The notes beneath the pieces were generated by a model that was given only the letters and a program-made list of their open reading frames with translations, was not told the origin of the DNA and ran no database searches. From the NCBI RefSeq assembly GCF_027497255.1, contig NZ_CP114903.1:1116001-1180000 (forward strand): a stretch of DNA of 64,000 nt. Direction: 5' to 3'. Made by a program: the position numbers and the translations under genes. Each line of letters opens with the position of its first letter. Positions within the stretch are counted from its first letter, which is position 1. The stretch is from Micromonospora sp. WMMD882 (GTDB lineage: Bacteria > Actinomycetota > Actinomycetes > Mycobacteriales > Micromonosporaceae). Of the stretch, positions 38,972-47,735 are shown piece by piece.

Positions 38972-40576
38972 ATGGCCGATCCCCGCCCCACGTCGTCGCC
39001 CGCGCGCCCGCCCCACCCGTCGAGCCGACCCGGTCGACCGGGCGCCCCGGCGGACGCGCCGCTGCCCGTGGTCGTCGTCGGCGCCGGCCCGACCGGCGTG
39101 ACCGCCGCCCTGCTGCTGGCCGGTCACGGGGTGCGCTCGGTGGTGCTGGACCGATTTCCCGGCATCTTCCCGCAGCCCCGGGCCGTGCACCTCGACGACG
39201 AGGTCTACCGCGTCCTGCAACGGGTGGGGGCGCACGAGGGGTTCGCCGCCGTGTCCCGGCCGGGGACGGGGCTGCGGCTGCTGGCGCCCGACCACCGGGT
39301 GCTGGCCGAGTTCGCCCGGGGCGTCGCGGCCGGCGTGCACGGTCACCCCGAGGCGAACATGTTCGACCAGCCCGACCTGGAGACGCTGCTGCGTCGCCGG
39401 GCGGCCGAGGAGCCGCTGGTCACCCTGCGCGGCGGGGTCGAGGTCACCGGGGTCGGGCAGAGCGCCGACGGTCCGGTCCGGATCACCCTGACCGACCGGG
39501 ACACCGGGGTCCGGGAGACGCTCGCCGCGCGGTACCTCCTCGGCTGCGACGGCGCGAACAGCACGGTCCGCGCGCGGGTCGGCGTCGCCATGCGGGATCT
39601 CGGCTTCGCGCAGCGTTGGCTGGTCGTCGACGTGGACACCGACGCCACCATCGACACCTGGGACGGCGTCCACCAGGTCTGCGACCCGCGACGCGCCGCC
39701 ACCTACGTGCGGGTGGGGTCGCGCCGGCACCGGTGGGAGTTCCGGCTGCTGGCGGGGGAGACCGCGGCGGGGATGTCCGAGCCGGAGACGCTGGCCCGGC
39801 TGGTCCGGCCGTGGACGCGGGAGGTGCCGTTCTCGGCGCTCACCGTGGTGCGCAGCGCGGAGTACACCTTCCGGGCCCAGGTGGCCGAGCGGTGGCGGGT
39901 CGGGCGGGTGTTCCTGCTCGGCGACGCCGCCCACCTCACGCCGCCGTTCGTCGGGCAGGGGCTCGGCTCGGGGCTGCGGGACGCGGCGAACCTGACCTGG
40001 AAGCTCGCCGGCGTCCTCGGCGGGGGTCTGTCGGACGACGCGCTGGACAGCTACCAGACGGAACGCCTGCCGCACGTCACGTCGTTGATCCGACTGGCCA
40101 TGATGGTCGGCCGGTCGATGACCGAGGGCGGGGAGGTCGGCAACCTGCTCCGCCGGGTGGTCGTGCCCCGGCTTGCGTGGCTGCCGATGGTGCTCGACAG
40201 CGCGACCCCGCCGCTGCGCCGGTCGGCGCTGCGCCGGCGGCGGGCCGCGCCGTGGGGGTTGGCCGGCCGGCTCTGCCCGAACGCCCCGCTGGCCGACGGC
40301 CGCCGCCTCGACGACCTGGCCGGTCTGTGCTTCGTGCTGGTCACGGCGCGGCCGGTGCCGCCGGTGGTGGCGGCCGTGGCGCGTCGGCGGGGCGTGCTAC
40401 CGGTCACCGTGGCGCGGGGCTCGCAGCTCGGCAGGTGGCTGCGTCGGGGCCGGGCGGGGGCGGCCCTGGTGCGTCCGGACCGGACGGTGCTCACGTCCGG
40501 TGACGACCTGAGCGCCCTGGTGGCGGCCGCGCCGGTGGTGCCGACAGCGATGGACCATTCCACCCCACCCTCCTAG
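38972..40576 (+). CDS. FAD-dependent aromatic monooxygenase (MhpA/PheA type)
   Basis: ATG at 38972 (MADPRPT) follows GAGGAGCGCCG. The 534-aa protein has a disordered Pro/Arg-rich N-terminus (~1-30), then the FAD dinucleotide motif GAGPTGVTAALLLA (~36-49) and DGANSTVR (~194). The second FAD motif GDAAHLTPPFVGQGLGSGLRD (about 318-338) follows, then a C-terminal thioredoxin-like tail. This is group A flavoprotein hydroxylase architecture, closest to 3-(3-hydroxyphenyl)propionate hydroxylase-like enzymes. It stands alone between the amylase and the ThuA-like gene with no catabolic partners, so the substrate is unknown. It is not adjacent to the tryptophan-derived cassette at 59-62 kb. Confidence 0.88.
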   Translation: MADPRPTSSPARPPHPSSRPGRPGAPADAPLPVVVVGAGPTGVTAALLLAGHGVRSVVLDRFPGIFPQPRAVHLDDEVYRVLQRVGAHEGFAAVSRPGTGLRLLAPDHRVLAEFARGVAAGVHGHPEANMFDQPDLETLLRRRAAEEPLVTLRGGVEVTGVGQSADGPVRITLTDRDTGVRETLAARYLLGCDGANSTVRARVGVAMRDLGFAQRWLVVDVDTDATIDTWDGVHQVCDPRRAATYVRVGSRRHRWEFRLLAGETAAGMSEPETLARLVRPWTREVPFSALTVVRSAEYTFRAQVAERWRVGRVFLLGDAAHLTPPFVGQGLGSGLRDAANLTWKLAGVLGGGLSDDALDSYQTERLPHVTSLIRLAMMVGRSMTEGGEVGNLLRRVVVPRLAWLPMVLDSATPPLRRSALRRRRAAPWGLAGRLCPNAPLADGRRLDDLAGLCFVLVTARPVPPVVAAVARRRGVLPVTVARGSQLGRWLRRGRAGAALVRPDRTVLTSGDDLSALVAAAPVVPTAMDHSTPPS

Positions 40577-40618
40577 GACGCCTTACGGGAGGTGAGGGGG
40601 AAGCCCCATGATGGGGCG

Positions 40619-41281
40619 ATGAGAACCGAGATCCTGGTCTTCACCAAGACAGCCGGCTACCGGCACGACTCCATTCCAGCCGGGGCGCGGGCGGTACGCG
40701 AGCTGGCGGCCGGGCGCGGTTTCGAGGTCACCGCCACCGAGGACGAGGCGGTCTTTCACCCGGACCGGTTGGCCGGGGTCGCGGTGGTGGTCTTCCTCAA
40801 CACCTCCGGCAACCTGCTCGCCGACGGGCAGCGGAGTGCCTTCGAGGCGTACGTGCGCGGTGGTGGCGGTTTCGTGGGGGTGCACGGCGCGGCGGACACC
40901 TGCTACGACTGGCCGTTCTACGGTGCGGTGGTCGGGGCGTACTTCAGCGACCATCCGCCGGAGATCCAGCGGGCCACCGTCGTGGTGGCGGACCGTGGGC
41001 ATCCGGCCACCGCCCATCTCGACCCCTGCTGGGTGCGCGAGGACGAGTGGTACAACTTCCGGACGCCGGTGCGGGGCGATGCCCGGGTGCTGCTCCGGTT
41101 GGACGCGTCGTCGTACGAGGGGTCGACGATGGGGGCGGACCACCCGCACGCGTGGTGCGCGGAGGTGGCTGGCGGCCGGTCTTTCTACACGGCGGGTGGG
41201 CACACCGTCGAGGCGTACGACGAGCCGGCTTTCCGGGCGCATCTGCTGGGTGGCCTGACCTGGGCGGCCGGGGAGGGCTGA
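40619..41281 (+). CDS. ThuA-like domain protein
   Basis: ATG at 40619 (MRTEILVFTKTAGYRH) is chosen over 40592 because homologues start at this strand. A near-palindrome GCCCCATGATGGGGC (40603-40617) lies just upstream and may affect translation. The 220-aa protein shows ThuA-family features: FTKTAGYRHDSI near the N-terminus, VVVFLNTSGN, GGGFVGVHGAADT (about 85-97) and a C-terminal GGHTVEAY segment. The family has a glutamine-amidotransferase-like fold without the catalytic cysteine and is associated with sugar utilisation. That suits its position between two secreted glycosidase genes. There is no signal peptide, so it is cytosolic. Confidence 0.85.
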   Translation: MRTEILVFTKTAGYRHDSIPAGARAVRELAAGRGFEVTATEDEAVFHPDRLAGVAVVVFLNTSGNLLADGQRSAFEAYVRGGGGFVGVHGAADTCYDWPFYGAVVGAYFSDHPPEIQRATVVVADRGHPATAHLDPCWVREDEWYNFRTPVRGDARVLLRLDASSYEGSTMGADHPHAWCAEVAGGRSFYTAGGHTVEAYDEPAFRAHLLGGLTWAAGEG

Positions 41282-41404
41282 GGCGGGTCGGGTGCCGGGC
41301 CGTCGGTCGTGGCGGCCCGGTGACGCCGCCACGCTGCTGGCGGGTGGCGGGCGGGTCGGTGGCGTCGTGGGGTCGCCGGTGCGGGGGAGTAACTGCAAGG
41401 AGTG

Positions 41405-41433
41405 TTGACAAAAACTCAACATATCGACATGCT
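41405..41433 (+). promoter_or_regulatory. promoter of the GH16 glucanase gene
   Basis: TTGACA (41405-41410) and CATGCT (41428-41433) are spaced by 17 nt. The local sequence is clearly more A/T-rich than its surroundings. The operator at 41439 starts 5 nt after the -10 box, and the coding start is at 41579, giving a leader of ~135 nt. Confidence 0.55.
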
Positions 41434-41438
41434 GCGAT

Positions 41439-41452
41439 AGAGAGCGCTCTCT
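41439..41452. promoter_or_regulatory. perfect 14-bp LacI/CebR-type operator
   Basis: AGAGAGCGCTCTCT is its own reverse complement and has the GAGCGCTC core of CebR-type operators. It lies at the expected transcription start of the GH16 gene, the classical position for repression. Confidence 0.7.
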
Positions 41453-41578
41453 CGGTCGTCGTGGGCCGGGCGACGGCCTCCGTCACGTGCGGTCGGAAGA
41501 GCCGGGGATCCCGCGACGGCGGGCCACCACCGGCCAGCCGCGCGTCGTCGCGGATCACCCGACTGCGAAGGAGGCCTC

Positions 41579-42844
41579 GTGCCCAGACCTGGACGTTCCC
41601 CGCGAGCGCGACGATTCGCGCTCCTGCTCGCCGCGCTGGTGGGCCTGACCGCGGCGCCCGTGCTGCCGGCCGACGTCGGGCCGGCGCAGGCGGCGATCGG
41701 CGGGATCACCTGGCAGGACGAGTTCAACGCGCCCGCCGGCACACCTGTCGACCAGAGCCGGTGGCGGTTCGACATCGGCGGCGGCGGGTGGGGCAACAAC
41801 GAGCGGCAGTACTACACGAACAGCACCAGCAACGCGGTGCACGACGGGCAGGGCAACCTGGTCATCACCGCGCGCCGGGAGAACCCGAACAACTACCAGT
41901 GCCACTACGGCCGGTGTGAGTACACGTCGGCCCGGCTGTTGACGGCGGCGACCTTCACGCAGGCGTACGGGCGGTTCGAGGCGCGCATCAAGATTCCCCG
42001 GGGGCAGGGCATCTGGCCGGCGTTCTGGATGCTCGGCAACGACATGGGCAGCGTGGGCTGGCCGAACGCCGGTGAGATCGACATCATGGAGAACATCGGC
42101 CGGGAGCCGAACACCGTGTACGGGACGATCCACGGGCCGGGTTACTCCGGTGGTGGCGGCATCACGGGCAGCCGGAGCGTCGGGGCGCCGTTGGCCGACG
42201 GTTTCCACACCTACCGGGTGGACTGGGAGCCGAACTCGATCATCTGGTATCTGGACGGGGTGGAGTTCCACCGGGTCGACCCGGGTCGGTTGGGTGGGAA
42301 CCGGTGGGTGTTCGACCACCCGTTCTTCATGATCCTCAACGTGGCGGTGGGCGGCAACTGGCCCGGTTACCCGGACGGCACGACGCAGTTCCCGCAGCAG
42401 ATGCTGGTGGACTACGTGCGGGTGAACGGGTACACGTCCGGGGGCACGCCGCCGCCGAGCGGGACGACCCGGATCCGGGGGCAGCAGAGCGGGCGGTGTG
42501 TGGACATCCCGTCGGCGAATCCGGTGGACGGCGCGAAGCTGCAGATCTGGGACTGCAACACCACGGCGGCGCAGCAGTGGACGTTCGCCGGTGACGGCAC
42601 GGTCCGGGCGATGGGCAAGTGCATGGATCCGGCGTGGGCGGGGACGGCGAACGGCACCGAGGTGAACCTGGTGACCTGCAACGGCAATCCGGCGCAGCGG
42701 TTCACCCTGAACGGGGCCGGTGATCTGGTGAATCTCAGCGCGAACCGGTGTGTCGACGTGCGGGAGAACGTCACCGCCAACGGTGGCAAGCTCCAGTTGT
42801 GGGACTGCGCGGGGACCGCCAACCAGAAGTGGTCGCGGTACTGA
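41579..42844 (+). CDS. secreted GH16 beta-glucanase (laminarinase-like) with CBM13/ricin domain
   Basis: GTG at 41579 follows an AAGGAGGCCTC ribosome binding site. The 421-aa precursor has a signal peptide (~1-39, ending AQAA). The GH16 domain (~42-285) has the catalytic E166-I-D168-I-M-E171 signature (GEIDIMEN). A short Gly/Pro linker follows, then a ricin-type CBM13 (~295-421) with three QxW/F-like repeats (QQWTF, QRFTL, QKWSR). GH16 enzymes with this motif cleave beta-1,3- or mixed-linked glucans in fungal or plant walls. It is convergent with the cellulase gene across a strong hairpin. A perfect operator at 41439 indicates control by a LacI-family repressor. Confidence 0.94.
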   Translation: MPRPGRSPRARRFALLLAALVGLTAAPVLPADVGPAQAAIGGITWQDEFNAPAGTPVDQSRWRFDIGGGGWGNNERQYYTNSTSNAVHDGQGNLVITARRENPNNYQCHYGRCEYTSARLLTAATFTQAYGRFEARIKIPRGQGIWPAFWMLGNDMGSVGWPNAGEIDIMENIGREPNTVYGTIHGPGYSGGGGITGSRSVGAPLADGFHTYRVDWEPNSIIWYLDGVEFHRVDPGRLGGNRWVFDHPFFMILNVAVGGNWPGYPDGTTQFPQQMLVDYVRVNGYTSGGTPPPSGTTRIRGQQSGRCVDIPSANPVDGAKLQIWDCNTTAAQQWTFAGDGTVRAMGKCMDPAWAGTANGTEVNLVTCNGNPAQRFTLNGAGDLVNLSANRCVDVRENVTANGGKLQLWDCAGTANQKWSRY

Positions 42845-42914
42845 GCGGTCGGTGAGCTCGTCGGCGGGGCCGTGGGAGTGGCGCGCGTCCCCGCCGGCGC
42901 GGCGGATGGTGGTC

Positions 42915-42958
42915 GGGGCACGGTGTCCCGCCGGGGAGGCGGTGGGACACCGTGCCCC
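42915..42958. terminator. perfect 15-bp bidirectional terminator hairpin
   Basis: Arms 42915-42929 (GGGGCACGGTGTCCC) and 42944-42958 are exact reverse complements around a 14-nt loop. It stands between the ends of the convergent GH16 (42844) and GH5 (42965) genes. Confidence 0.85.
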
Positions 42959-42964
42959 GGGCTC

Positions 42965-44413
42965 TCAGTTGGTGGGGAAGTTGTCCGGGGTGCGGATGCG
43001 GTTGCGCATGAAGTTGCCGGATTCGGTGAGTACGGAGGCGCCGGCGAAGGTGTTGCCGTTGCAGGTGCCGGGTCGGAACGCGGCGCTGCCCTCGGCCTTG
43101 TCGGAGTAGGTCCAGTTGGCGTAGCTGATCTTCAGTCGGTCGAGCAGGTCGAGCCAGGTGGTGCTGCTGGCCAGGTCGACGCCGCCGTCGCCGGTGTAGT
43201 CGACGGTGCCGAACTCGGTGACGAACATGGGCAGTCGGGCGGCGGCGCGTTCGAGTTCGGCGCGGTAGTTGTCGCGGTGTGAGGCGGCGTAGAAGTGGAA
43301 CGCGTACATGACGTTGGCGGCGTTGACGGGGTTGTTGACGACCTCGGTGGAGTTGCCGCCTTCGGAGACGCCGAGGGAGGACCAGGCGCGGGTGCCGACG
43401 ACGACGACGGCGTCGGGGTCGTTGGCGCGGATGACCGGGATGACCTGTTCGGCGTAGTTCTTGATGGTGGACCAGCTGACGCCGTTGGGTTCGTTGGCGA
43501 TCTCGTAGATGACGTTGTTCTTGTTGGCGTGGCGGGCGGAGACGGCGGCGAAGAAGGTCTTGGCGCGTTGCAGGTTGTAGGTGGGGTCGCCGGGGGTGAG
43601 CAGGTGGAAGTCGATCATGGCGTACATGCCGCGTTCGGTGGCTTCCTCGACGAGGTTGTTGACGCGGTCGGTGAAGCCGGTGGGGTCGGTCTCGTAGCCG
43701 TCTTCCTGGACGTACATGGCGATGCGGAAGAGGTCGGCGTTCCAGTCCCTGGCGAGGGCGTCGAGGGAGGCGTCGGTGTAGCAGCGTGGGAACCACTGGA
43801 TGCCGTGGCTGCTCATGCCGCGTAGTTGGATGGGTTTGCCGTACTGGTTGCAGAGGTTGACGCCGCAGACGCGGAGTTGGCCGTTGACGGCGACCGGGGT
43901 GGCGCCGCCGGGCGGGGCGGTGGTGGGGGGTGGCGTGGTCGGGGGCGGCGGCGTGGTGGGCGCGGGGCTGGTGGGCGTGGGGGTGGTGGATCCGGCGCAG
44001 GCGGTGCCGTTGAGGGTGAACGAGGTCGGGTTGGGGTTGCTGCCGGTGTGGGCGCCGGTGAAGCCGATGCTGGTGGTGGCGCCGGTGGTGAGGGAGCCGT
44101 TCCAGTTCTCGTTGCGGGCGGTGACGGCGGCGCCGTTCTGTTGCCAGGTGGCCGACCAGCCCTGGGTGATCCGTTGGCCGGTGTCGGGGAAGGTGAAGCC
44201 GAGGGTCCAGCCGTTGACGGTGTCGCCGAGGTTGGTGACGGTGACGGTGGCGGTGAAGCCGCCGGTCCAGTTGGTGGTGGTGTAGGTGATCCGGCAGCCG
44301 GGCGCGGCCTGGGCGTTGGTGGCGGGCAGGGCTGCCAGGGTGGCTGCGGTCAGGGCGCCGACCGCGCCGACGGCGGCGAGTTGTCGGCGGAGCGGGCGGG
44401 GGTGTCTGGTCAT
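42965..44413 (-). CDS. secreted GH5 endoglucanase with N-terminal CBM2
   Basis: ATG at 44413 begins a 482-aa precursor. It has a signal peptide (~1-37, ending AQAA), a CBM2 cellulose-binding domain (~38-140, with WTGGFTATVTVTN and WQQNGAAVTARN) and a Thr/Pro linker (~143-170). A GH5 catalytic domain follows (~178-482) with acid/base E308 in IANEPNG and nucleophile E400 in FVTEFGT. It would be exported to hydrolyse cellulose. The promoter and an almost perfect CebR-type operator lie 170-210 nt upstream, and the LacI-family gene is the next gene upstream on the same strand. Repression relieved by cello-oligosaccharides is the likely scheme (family knowledge plus inference). Confidence 0.95.
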   Translation of the reverse strand: MTRHPRPLRRQLAAVGAVGALTAATLAALPATNAQAAPGCRITYTTTNWTGGFTATVTVTNLGDTVNGWTLGFTFPDTGQRITQGWSATWQQNGAAVTARNENWNGSLTTGATTSIGFTGAHTGSNPNPTSFTLNGTACAGSTTPTPTSPAPTTPPPPTTPPPTTAPPGGATPVAVNGQLRVCGVNLCNQYGKPIQLRGMSSHGIQWFPRCYTDASLDALARDWNADLFRIAMYVQEDGYETDPTGFTDRVNNLVEEATERGMYAMIDFHLLTPGDPTYNLQRAKTFFAAVSARHANKNNVIYEIANEPNGVSWSTIKNYAEQVIPVIRANDPDAVVVVGTRAWSSLGVSEGGNSTEVVNNPVNAANVMYAFHFYAASHRDNYRAELERAAARLPMFVTEFGTVDYTGDGGVDLASSTTWLDLLDRLKISYANWTYSDKAEGSAAFRPGTCNGNTFAGASVLTESGNFMRNRIRTPDNFPTN

Positions 44414-44580
44414 CGTGGGCGTCTCGTTTCGTGCGGGGGTGGGGTGGGCGCGCGGGTGGCGACGTCGTGCCGGGGGCGCGGCCGTCCCGGTGTGGGTCGG
44501 GCGCGCATGGGTTGCCCGTCGTCGGCGCGGGCGGGTCGGGTCGCCCGGCGCGGCGGTGGGCTCGGCGCGGCGGTGTCGCG

Positions 44581-44594
44581 CGGGAGCGCTCCCA
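44581..44594. promoter_or_regulatory. CebR-type operator upstream of the GH5 cellulase
   Basis: On the minus strand TGGGAGCGCTCCCG matches the CebR box TGGGAGCGCTCCCA of streptomycetes at 13 of 14 positions. It begins 3 nt downstream of the predicted -10 box, so it should block transcription initiation. Confidence 0.75.
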
Positions 44595-44597
44595 GGC

Positions 44598-44627
44598 AGC
44601 CTAAGGGCGTCCGTGAAGTGGGTGCAA
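44598..44627 (-). promoter_or_regulatory. promoter of the GH5 cellulase
   Basis: Reading the minus strand, TTGCAC (44627-44622) and TAGGCT (44603-44598) are spaced by 18 nt, an acceptable actinobacterial sigma-70-type pair. The operator follows immediately. Confidence 0.5.
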
Positions 44628-44698
44628 CATGTACGGACGTCGAACTCCGGAGGGGTTGTCCGCGGGGTTTGTCCGGGTCGGGGGGTGTCCGTTGGTGA

Positions 44699-45721
44699 TC
44701 AGTCGGTGGTGAGGGGGCGGGTGCTGTGGCGGACCACCAGCGGGGTGGCCAGCTCGAGGCGGTGGCTGCCGAGCTCCTCGCCGTGGGCGAGGCTGAGCAG
44801 CATCCGGGTGGCCATGCCGGCCATCTCGGTCAGCGGTTGCCGGACGGTGGTCAGGGGCGGGACGGCCCAGCGGGCGGCGTCGAGGTCGTCGAAGCCGACG
44901 ACGCTCAGGTCGTCGGGTACGCGTAGGCCGCGTTCGTAGAGGGCTTCGTACGCGCCCCAGGCCATTTCGTCGGAGCAGGCGAAGACGGCGGTGGGTGGGC
45001 GGGCGAGGTCGAGCAGGGCGTTGGTCTCGTGGTAGCCGGAGGGGGCGGTGAAGTCGCCGGTGCGGACGTAGCCGGTGGGGATGCGGTGGCCGGCGGCGTT
45101 CATCGCGGCGCGGTAGCCGTCGACGCGGGCGCGGCTGCACGGGACGGTGGGTGGGCCGCCGATGACGGCGATCTGGTGGTGGCCGAGTTCGATCAGGTGT
45201 TCGGTGGCGGTGAGGCCGCCGGCCCAGTTGGTGGCGCCGACCGAGGGGATGTCGGCGGGTGGTTGGCCGGCGGGGTCGATGATGACCACGGGTATGCCGA
45301 GTTCGTCGAGTTGGCCGCGTTGGCTGGGGGAGATGTCGGACAGGACGAGCAGGACGCCGTCGCAGCGGCGGGTGGCGAGTTGTTCGGTCCAGCGGCGGTC
45401 GGGGCGGTTGCGGTGGCGGCCGTGGACGGCGGAGACGATGACGCCGAAGCCGGCGCGGTAGGCGAGTTCCTCGACGCCGTCGATGATCTGCATGGCCCAG
45501 GGGTTGCCGAGGTCGCGGAGCACCAGGTCGATGAGGCCGGCGCGGGGGGTGGGTCGGGTGGTCCGTCGGGTGGTGTAGCCGCGTTGGTCGAGCAGGGTCT
45601 GGACCTTGTGGCGGGTGGTGGGGGCGACGTCGGGGCGGCCGTTGAGGACTTTGGAGACGGTGGGGATGGACACTCCTGCCGCTCGTGCGATCTCGGCCAG
45701 GGTGGCCCGTTGCTGTTCCAC
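44699..45721 (-). CDS. LacI-family transcriptional repressor, probably CebR-like
   Basis: GTG at 45721 follows GAGGAG on the minus strand. The 340-aa protein has an N-terminal LacI HTH (about 7-27: TLAEIARAAGVSIPTVSKVLN) with the usual hinge helix. A periplasmic-binding-protein-like sensor domain follows (~65-340: GLIDLVLRDLGNPWAM, DEMAWGAYEAL, DLSVVGFDD, LTTVRQP). It lies between the cellulase gene and the ara operon. The nearest operator of CebR type is in front of the cellulase, and a similar one precedes the GH16 gene, so both are probable targets. Its inducer is probably cello- or glucan-oligosaccharide (inference). Confidence 0.9.
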   Translation of the reverse strand: MEQQRATLAEIARAAGVSIPTVSKVLNGRPDVAPTTRHKVQTLLDQRGYTTRRTTRPTPRAGLIDLVLRDLGNPWAMQIIDGVEELAYRAGFGVIVSAVHGRHRNRPDRRWTEQLATRRCDGVLLVLSDISPSQRGQLDELGIPVVIIDPAGQPPADIPSVGATNWAGGLTATEHLIELGHHQIAVIGGPPTVPCSRARVDGYRAAMNAAGHRIPTGYVRTGDFTAPSGYHETNALLDLARPPTAVFACSDEMAWGAYEALYERGLRVPDDLSVVGFDDLDAARWAVPPLTTVRQPLTEMAGMATRMLLSLAHGEELGSHRLELATPLVVRHSTRPLTTD

Positions 45722-45980
45722 GTCGTCTCCTCACCGGTCGCCCGTACCGGCCGGCAGCATAGCCCGAAAGTTTCGACGGTCGTGGGGGGTGGGCGGTGGT
45801 GGTGGGGTTCGGGGTGGGGCGGGTGGTGGGCGGGGTGCGGCGTCGGCGTGTGAGCGCGCACACGGGGTGGGTGGGTGTCCGGCGCGCGGGTGTGGCTGGA
45901 GGCCGGGGGTGGGCCGGGTCCCTGGCGGGGCCGGGGGTGGGGCGGGGTGGGGGTGGTTCAAGTTGAGACCGGATGGTGTC

Positions 45981-46009
45981 TTGACGCCAACCTATGTGAG
46001 CGCTAACAC
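45981..46009 (+). promoter_or_regulatory. araB operon promoter
   Basis: TTGACG (45981-45986) and TAACAC (46004-46009) are spaced by 17 nt. The -10 is weak, but it lies inside the operator at 45995, which supports regulated initiation here. The ATG of araB is at 46038. Confidence 0.45.
45995..46008. promoter_or_regulatory. LacI-type operator of the arabinose operon
   Basis: TGTGAGCGCTAACA is a 14-bp palindrome with one mismatched pair and an AGCGCT core. It overlaps the predicted -10 of the araB promoter. The LacI-family gene at the end of the same operon (54793) is the obvious candidate regulator; the one at 44699 is the alternative. Confidence 0.7.
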
Positions 46010-46037
46010 TATTGCCGATGCGTGAGCGGAGGATGTC

Positions 46038-47735
46038 ATGAACGTTTCGGCGGACCCCGGGGACCGGTACGTGGTCGGTGTCGACTACGGCACGTTGTCG
46101 GGTCGGGCCCTGGTGGTGCGGGTCGCCGACGGCGCCGAGTTGGGCACGGCGGTGCACGAGTACCGCCACGGCGTGATGGACACGGTACTCGCCGTCGACG
46201 GCGGGGCGCTACCGGCGGACTGGGCCCTGCAGGATCCGGAGGACTACCGCCAGGTGCTGCGGCGGGCGGTGCCGGCGGCGCTGGCGGCCAGCGGCGTGGA
46301 CCCGGCCCGGGTGGTCGGGATCGGCATCGACTTCACCGCCTGCACGGTGCTGCCGACGCTGGCCGACGGCACTCCGCTGTGCGAGGTGCCGGAGCTGCGG
46401 ACCCGTCCGCACGCCTGGGTGAAGCTGTGGAAGCACCACGCCGCCCAGCCGCACGCGGACCGGATCAACGCCCTGGCCCATGAGCGCGGCGAGCCGTGGA
46501 TCGGCCGGTACGGCGGGAAGATCTCCGCCGAGTGGCAGTACGCCAAGGGGCTGCAACTGCTGGAGGAGGACCCGGAGGTCTACCGGCGGGCCGACCGGTG
46601 GATCGAGGCGGCCGACTGGATCGTCTGGCAGTTGTGCGGCGTCGAGACCCGCAACGTGTGCACCGCCGGTTACAAGGGCATCCACCAGGACGGTCGGTAC
46701 CCGTCCCGGGAGTACCTGGCGGCGTTGCATCCCGACTTCGTCGACTTCGTGGTCAAGCTGGACGGTCCGCTGCTGCCGTTGGGCGCGCGGGCCGGCGGGC
46801 TGACCGCCGAGGCGGCGGCGTGGACCGGCCTGCCGGAGGGGATCGCCGTGGCGGTCGGCAACGTCGACGCGCACGTCACCGCCGCCGCCGCGCAGGCCCT
46901 GGAGCCGGGCCGGCTGGTGGCGATCATGGGCACCTCGACCTGCCATGTGGTCAACGGCGCCGAGCTGGCCGAGGTGGCCGGCATGTGCGGGGTGGTCGAC
47001 GGTGGGATCAGCGCCGGCTCCTGGGGCTACGAGGCCGGCCAGAGCGGGGTGGGTGACATCTTCGGCTGGTTCGTCAAGCACGCCGCGCCGGCCGGGTACG
47101 ACTCGCACGAGGCGTTGACGGCCGCGGCGGCGGCGCAGCCGGTCGGGGCGCACGGGCTGGTCGCGTTGGACTGGTGGAACGGCAACCGGTCGCTGCTGGT
47201 CAACCACGATCTCAGCGGGGTGGTCGTGGGGTTGACGTTGGCGACCCGGCCGCCGGACGTGTACCGGGCGCTGTTGGAGTCCACCGCGTTCGGCACCCGC
47301 ATGATCATCGAGGCGTTCGACGCGGCGGGCGTGCCGGTGCACGAGCTGGTCATCGCCGGTGGGTTGACCACCAACACGTTGCTGATGCAGATCTACGCCG
47401 ACGTGACGCAGCGCCCGTTGGGCGTCATCGGCTCCACGCAGGGCCCGGCGTTGGGGTCGGCGATCCACGCCGCGGTGGCTGCCGGGGCGTATCCGGACGT
47501 GCCGGCCGCCTCGGCGGTGATGGGTCGGGTCGAGCGGGACGTGTACCGGCCGGACCCGCGGCGGGCCCGTGCCTACGACGCGCTGTACGCCGAGTACCGG
47601 CGGCTGCACGACCACTTCGGTCGGGGCGCCGAGGACATGCTGCTGCGGCTGCGCGCCATCCGTAACGCCGCCCGTCGGGCGGCCGACACCCTGCCGGCCG
47701 AGGCGGCCGAGGTCTCCCTGGAGGTGGTGGCGTGA
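46038..47735 (+). CDS. araB: L-ribulokinase
   Basis: ATG at 46038 follows GCGGAGGATGTC. The 565-aa protein is a full-length FGGY-family sugar kinase with an N-terminal phosphate-binding GVDYGTLSGRAL (~14-25) and the C-terminal signature VIAGGLTTNTLLMQIYAD (about 437-454). The internal blocks (TACTVLPTLADGTPL, KLWKHHAAQPHADRIN, GRYGGKISAEW) are characteristic of bacterial AraB. It phosphorylates L-ribulose to L-ribulose-5-phosphate in the cytoplasm. It is the first gene of the arabinose operon and is coupled to araD by a GTGA overlap. The operator overlapping its promoter predicts arabinose-dependent derepression. Confidence 0.97.
   Translation: MNVSADPGDRYVVGVDYGTLSGRALVVRVADGAELGTAVHEYRHGVMDTVLAVDGGALPADWALQDPEDYRQVLRRAVPAALAASGVDPARVVGIGIDFTACTVLPTLADGTPLCEVPELRTRPHAWVKLWKHHAAQPHADRINALAHERGEPWIGRYGGKISAEWQYAKGLQLLEEDPEVYRRADRWIEAADWIVWQLCGVETRNVCTAGYKGIHQDGRYPSREYLAALHPDFVDFVVKLDGPLLPLGARAGGLTAEAAAWTGLPEGIAVAVGNVDAHVTAAAAQALEPGRLVAIMGTSTCHVVNGAELAEVAGMCGVVDGGISAGSWGYEAGQSGVGDIFGWFVKHAAPAGYDSHEALTAAAAAQPVGAHGLVALDWWNGNRSLLVNHDLSGVVVGLTLATRPPDVYRALLESTAFGTRMIIEAFDAAGVPVHELVIAGGLTTNTLLMQIYADVTQRPLGVIGSTQGPALGSAIHAAVAAGAYPDVPAASAVMGRVERDVYRPDPRRARAYDALYAEYRRLHDHFGRGAEDMLLRLRAIRNAARRAADTLPAEAAEVSLEVVA

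Larger units (their letters stand above)
45722..46037. other. 316-bp divergent intergenic region between the repressor and araB
   Basis: No gene is seen. Much of 45780-45960 is extremely G-rich on the plus strand (GGGTGGGCGG-type runs) and could form G-quadruplex-like structure. The right end contains the araB promoter and operator. Confidence 0.5.

Noticed and set aside
38972..40576. FAD monooxygenase as the missing kynurenine 3-monooxygenase of the kyn cassette
   Set aside because: It resembles MhpA-type phenol hydroxylases and lies 19 kb away among carbohydrate genes.
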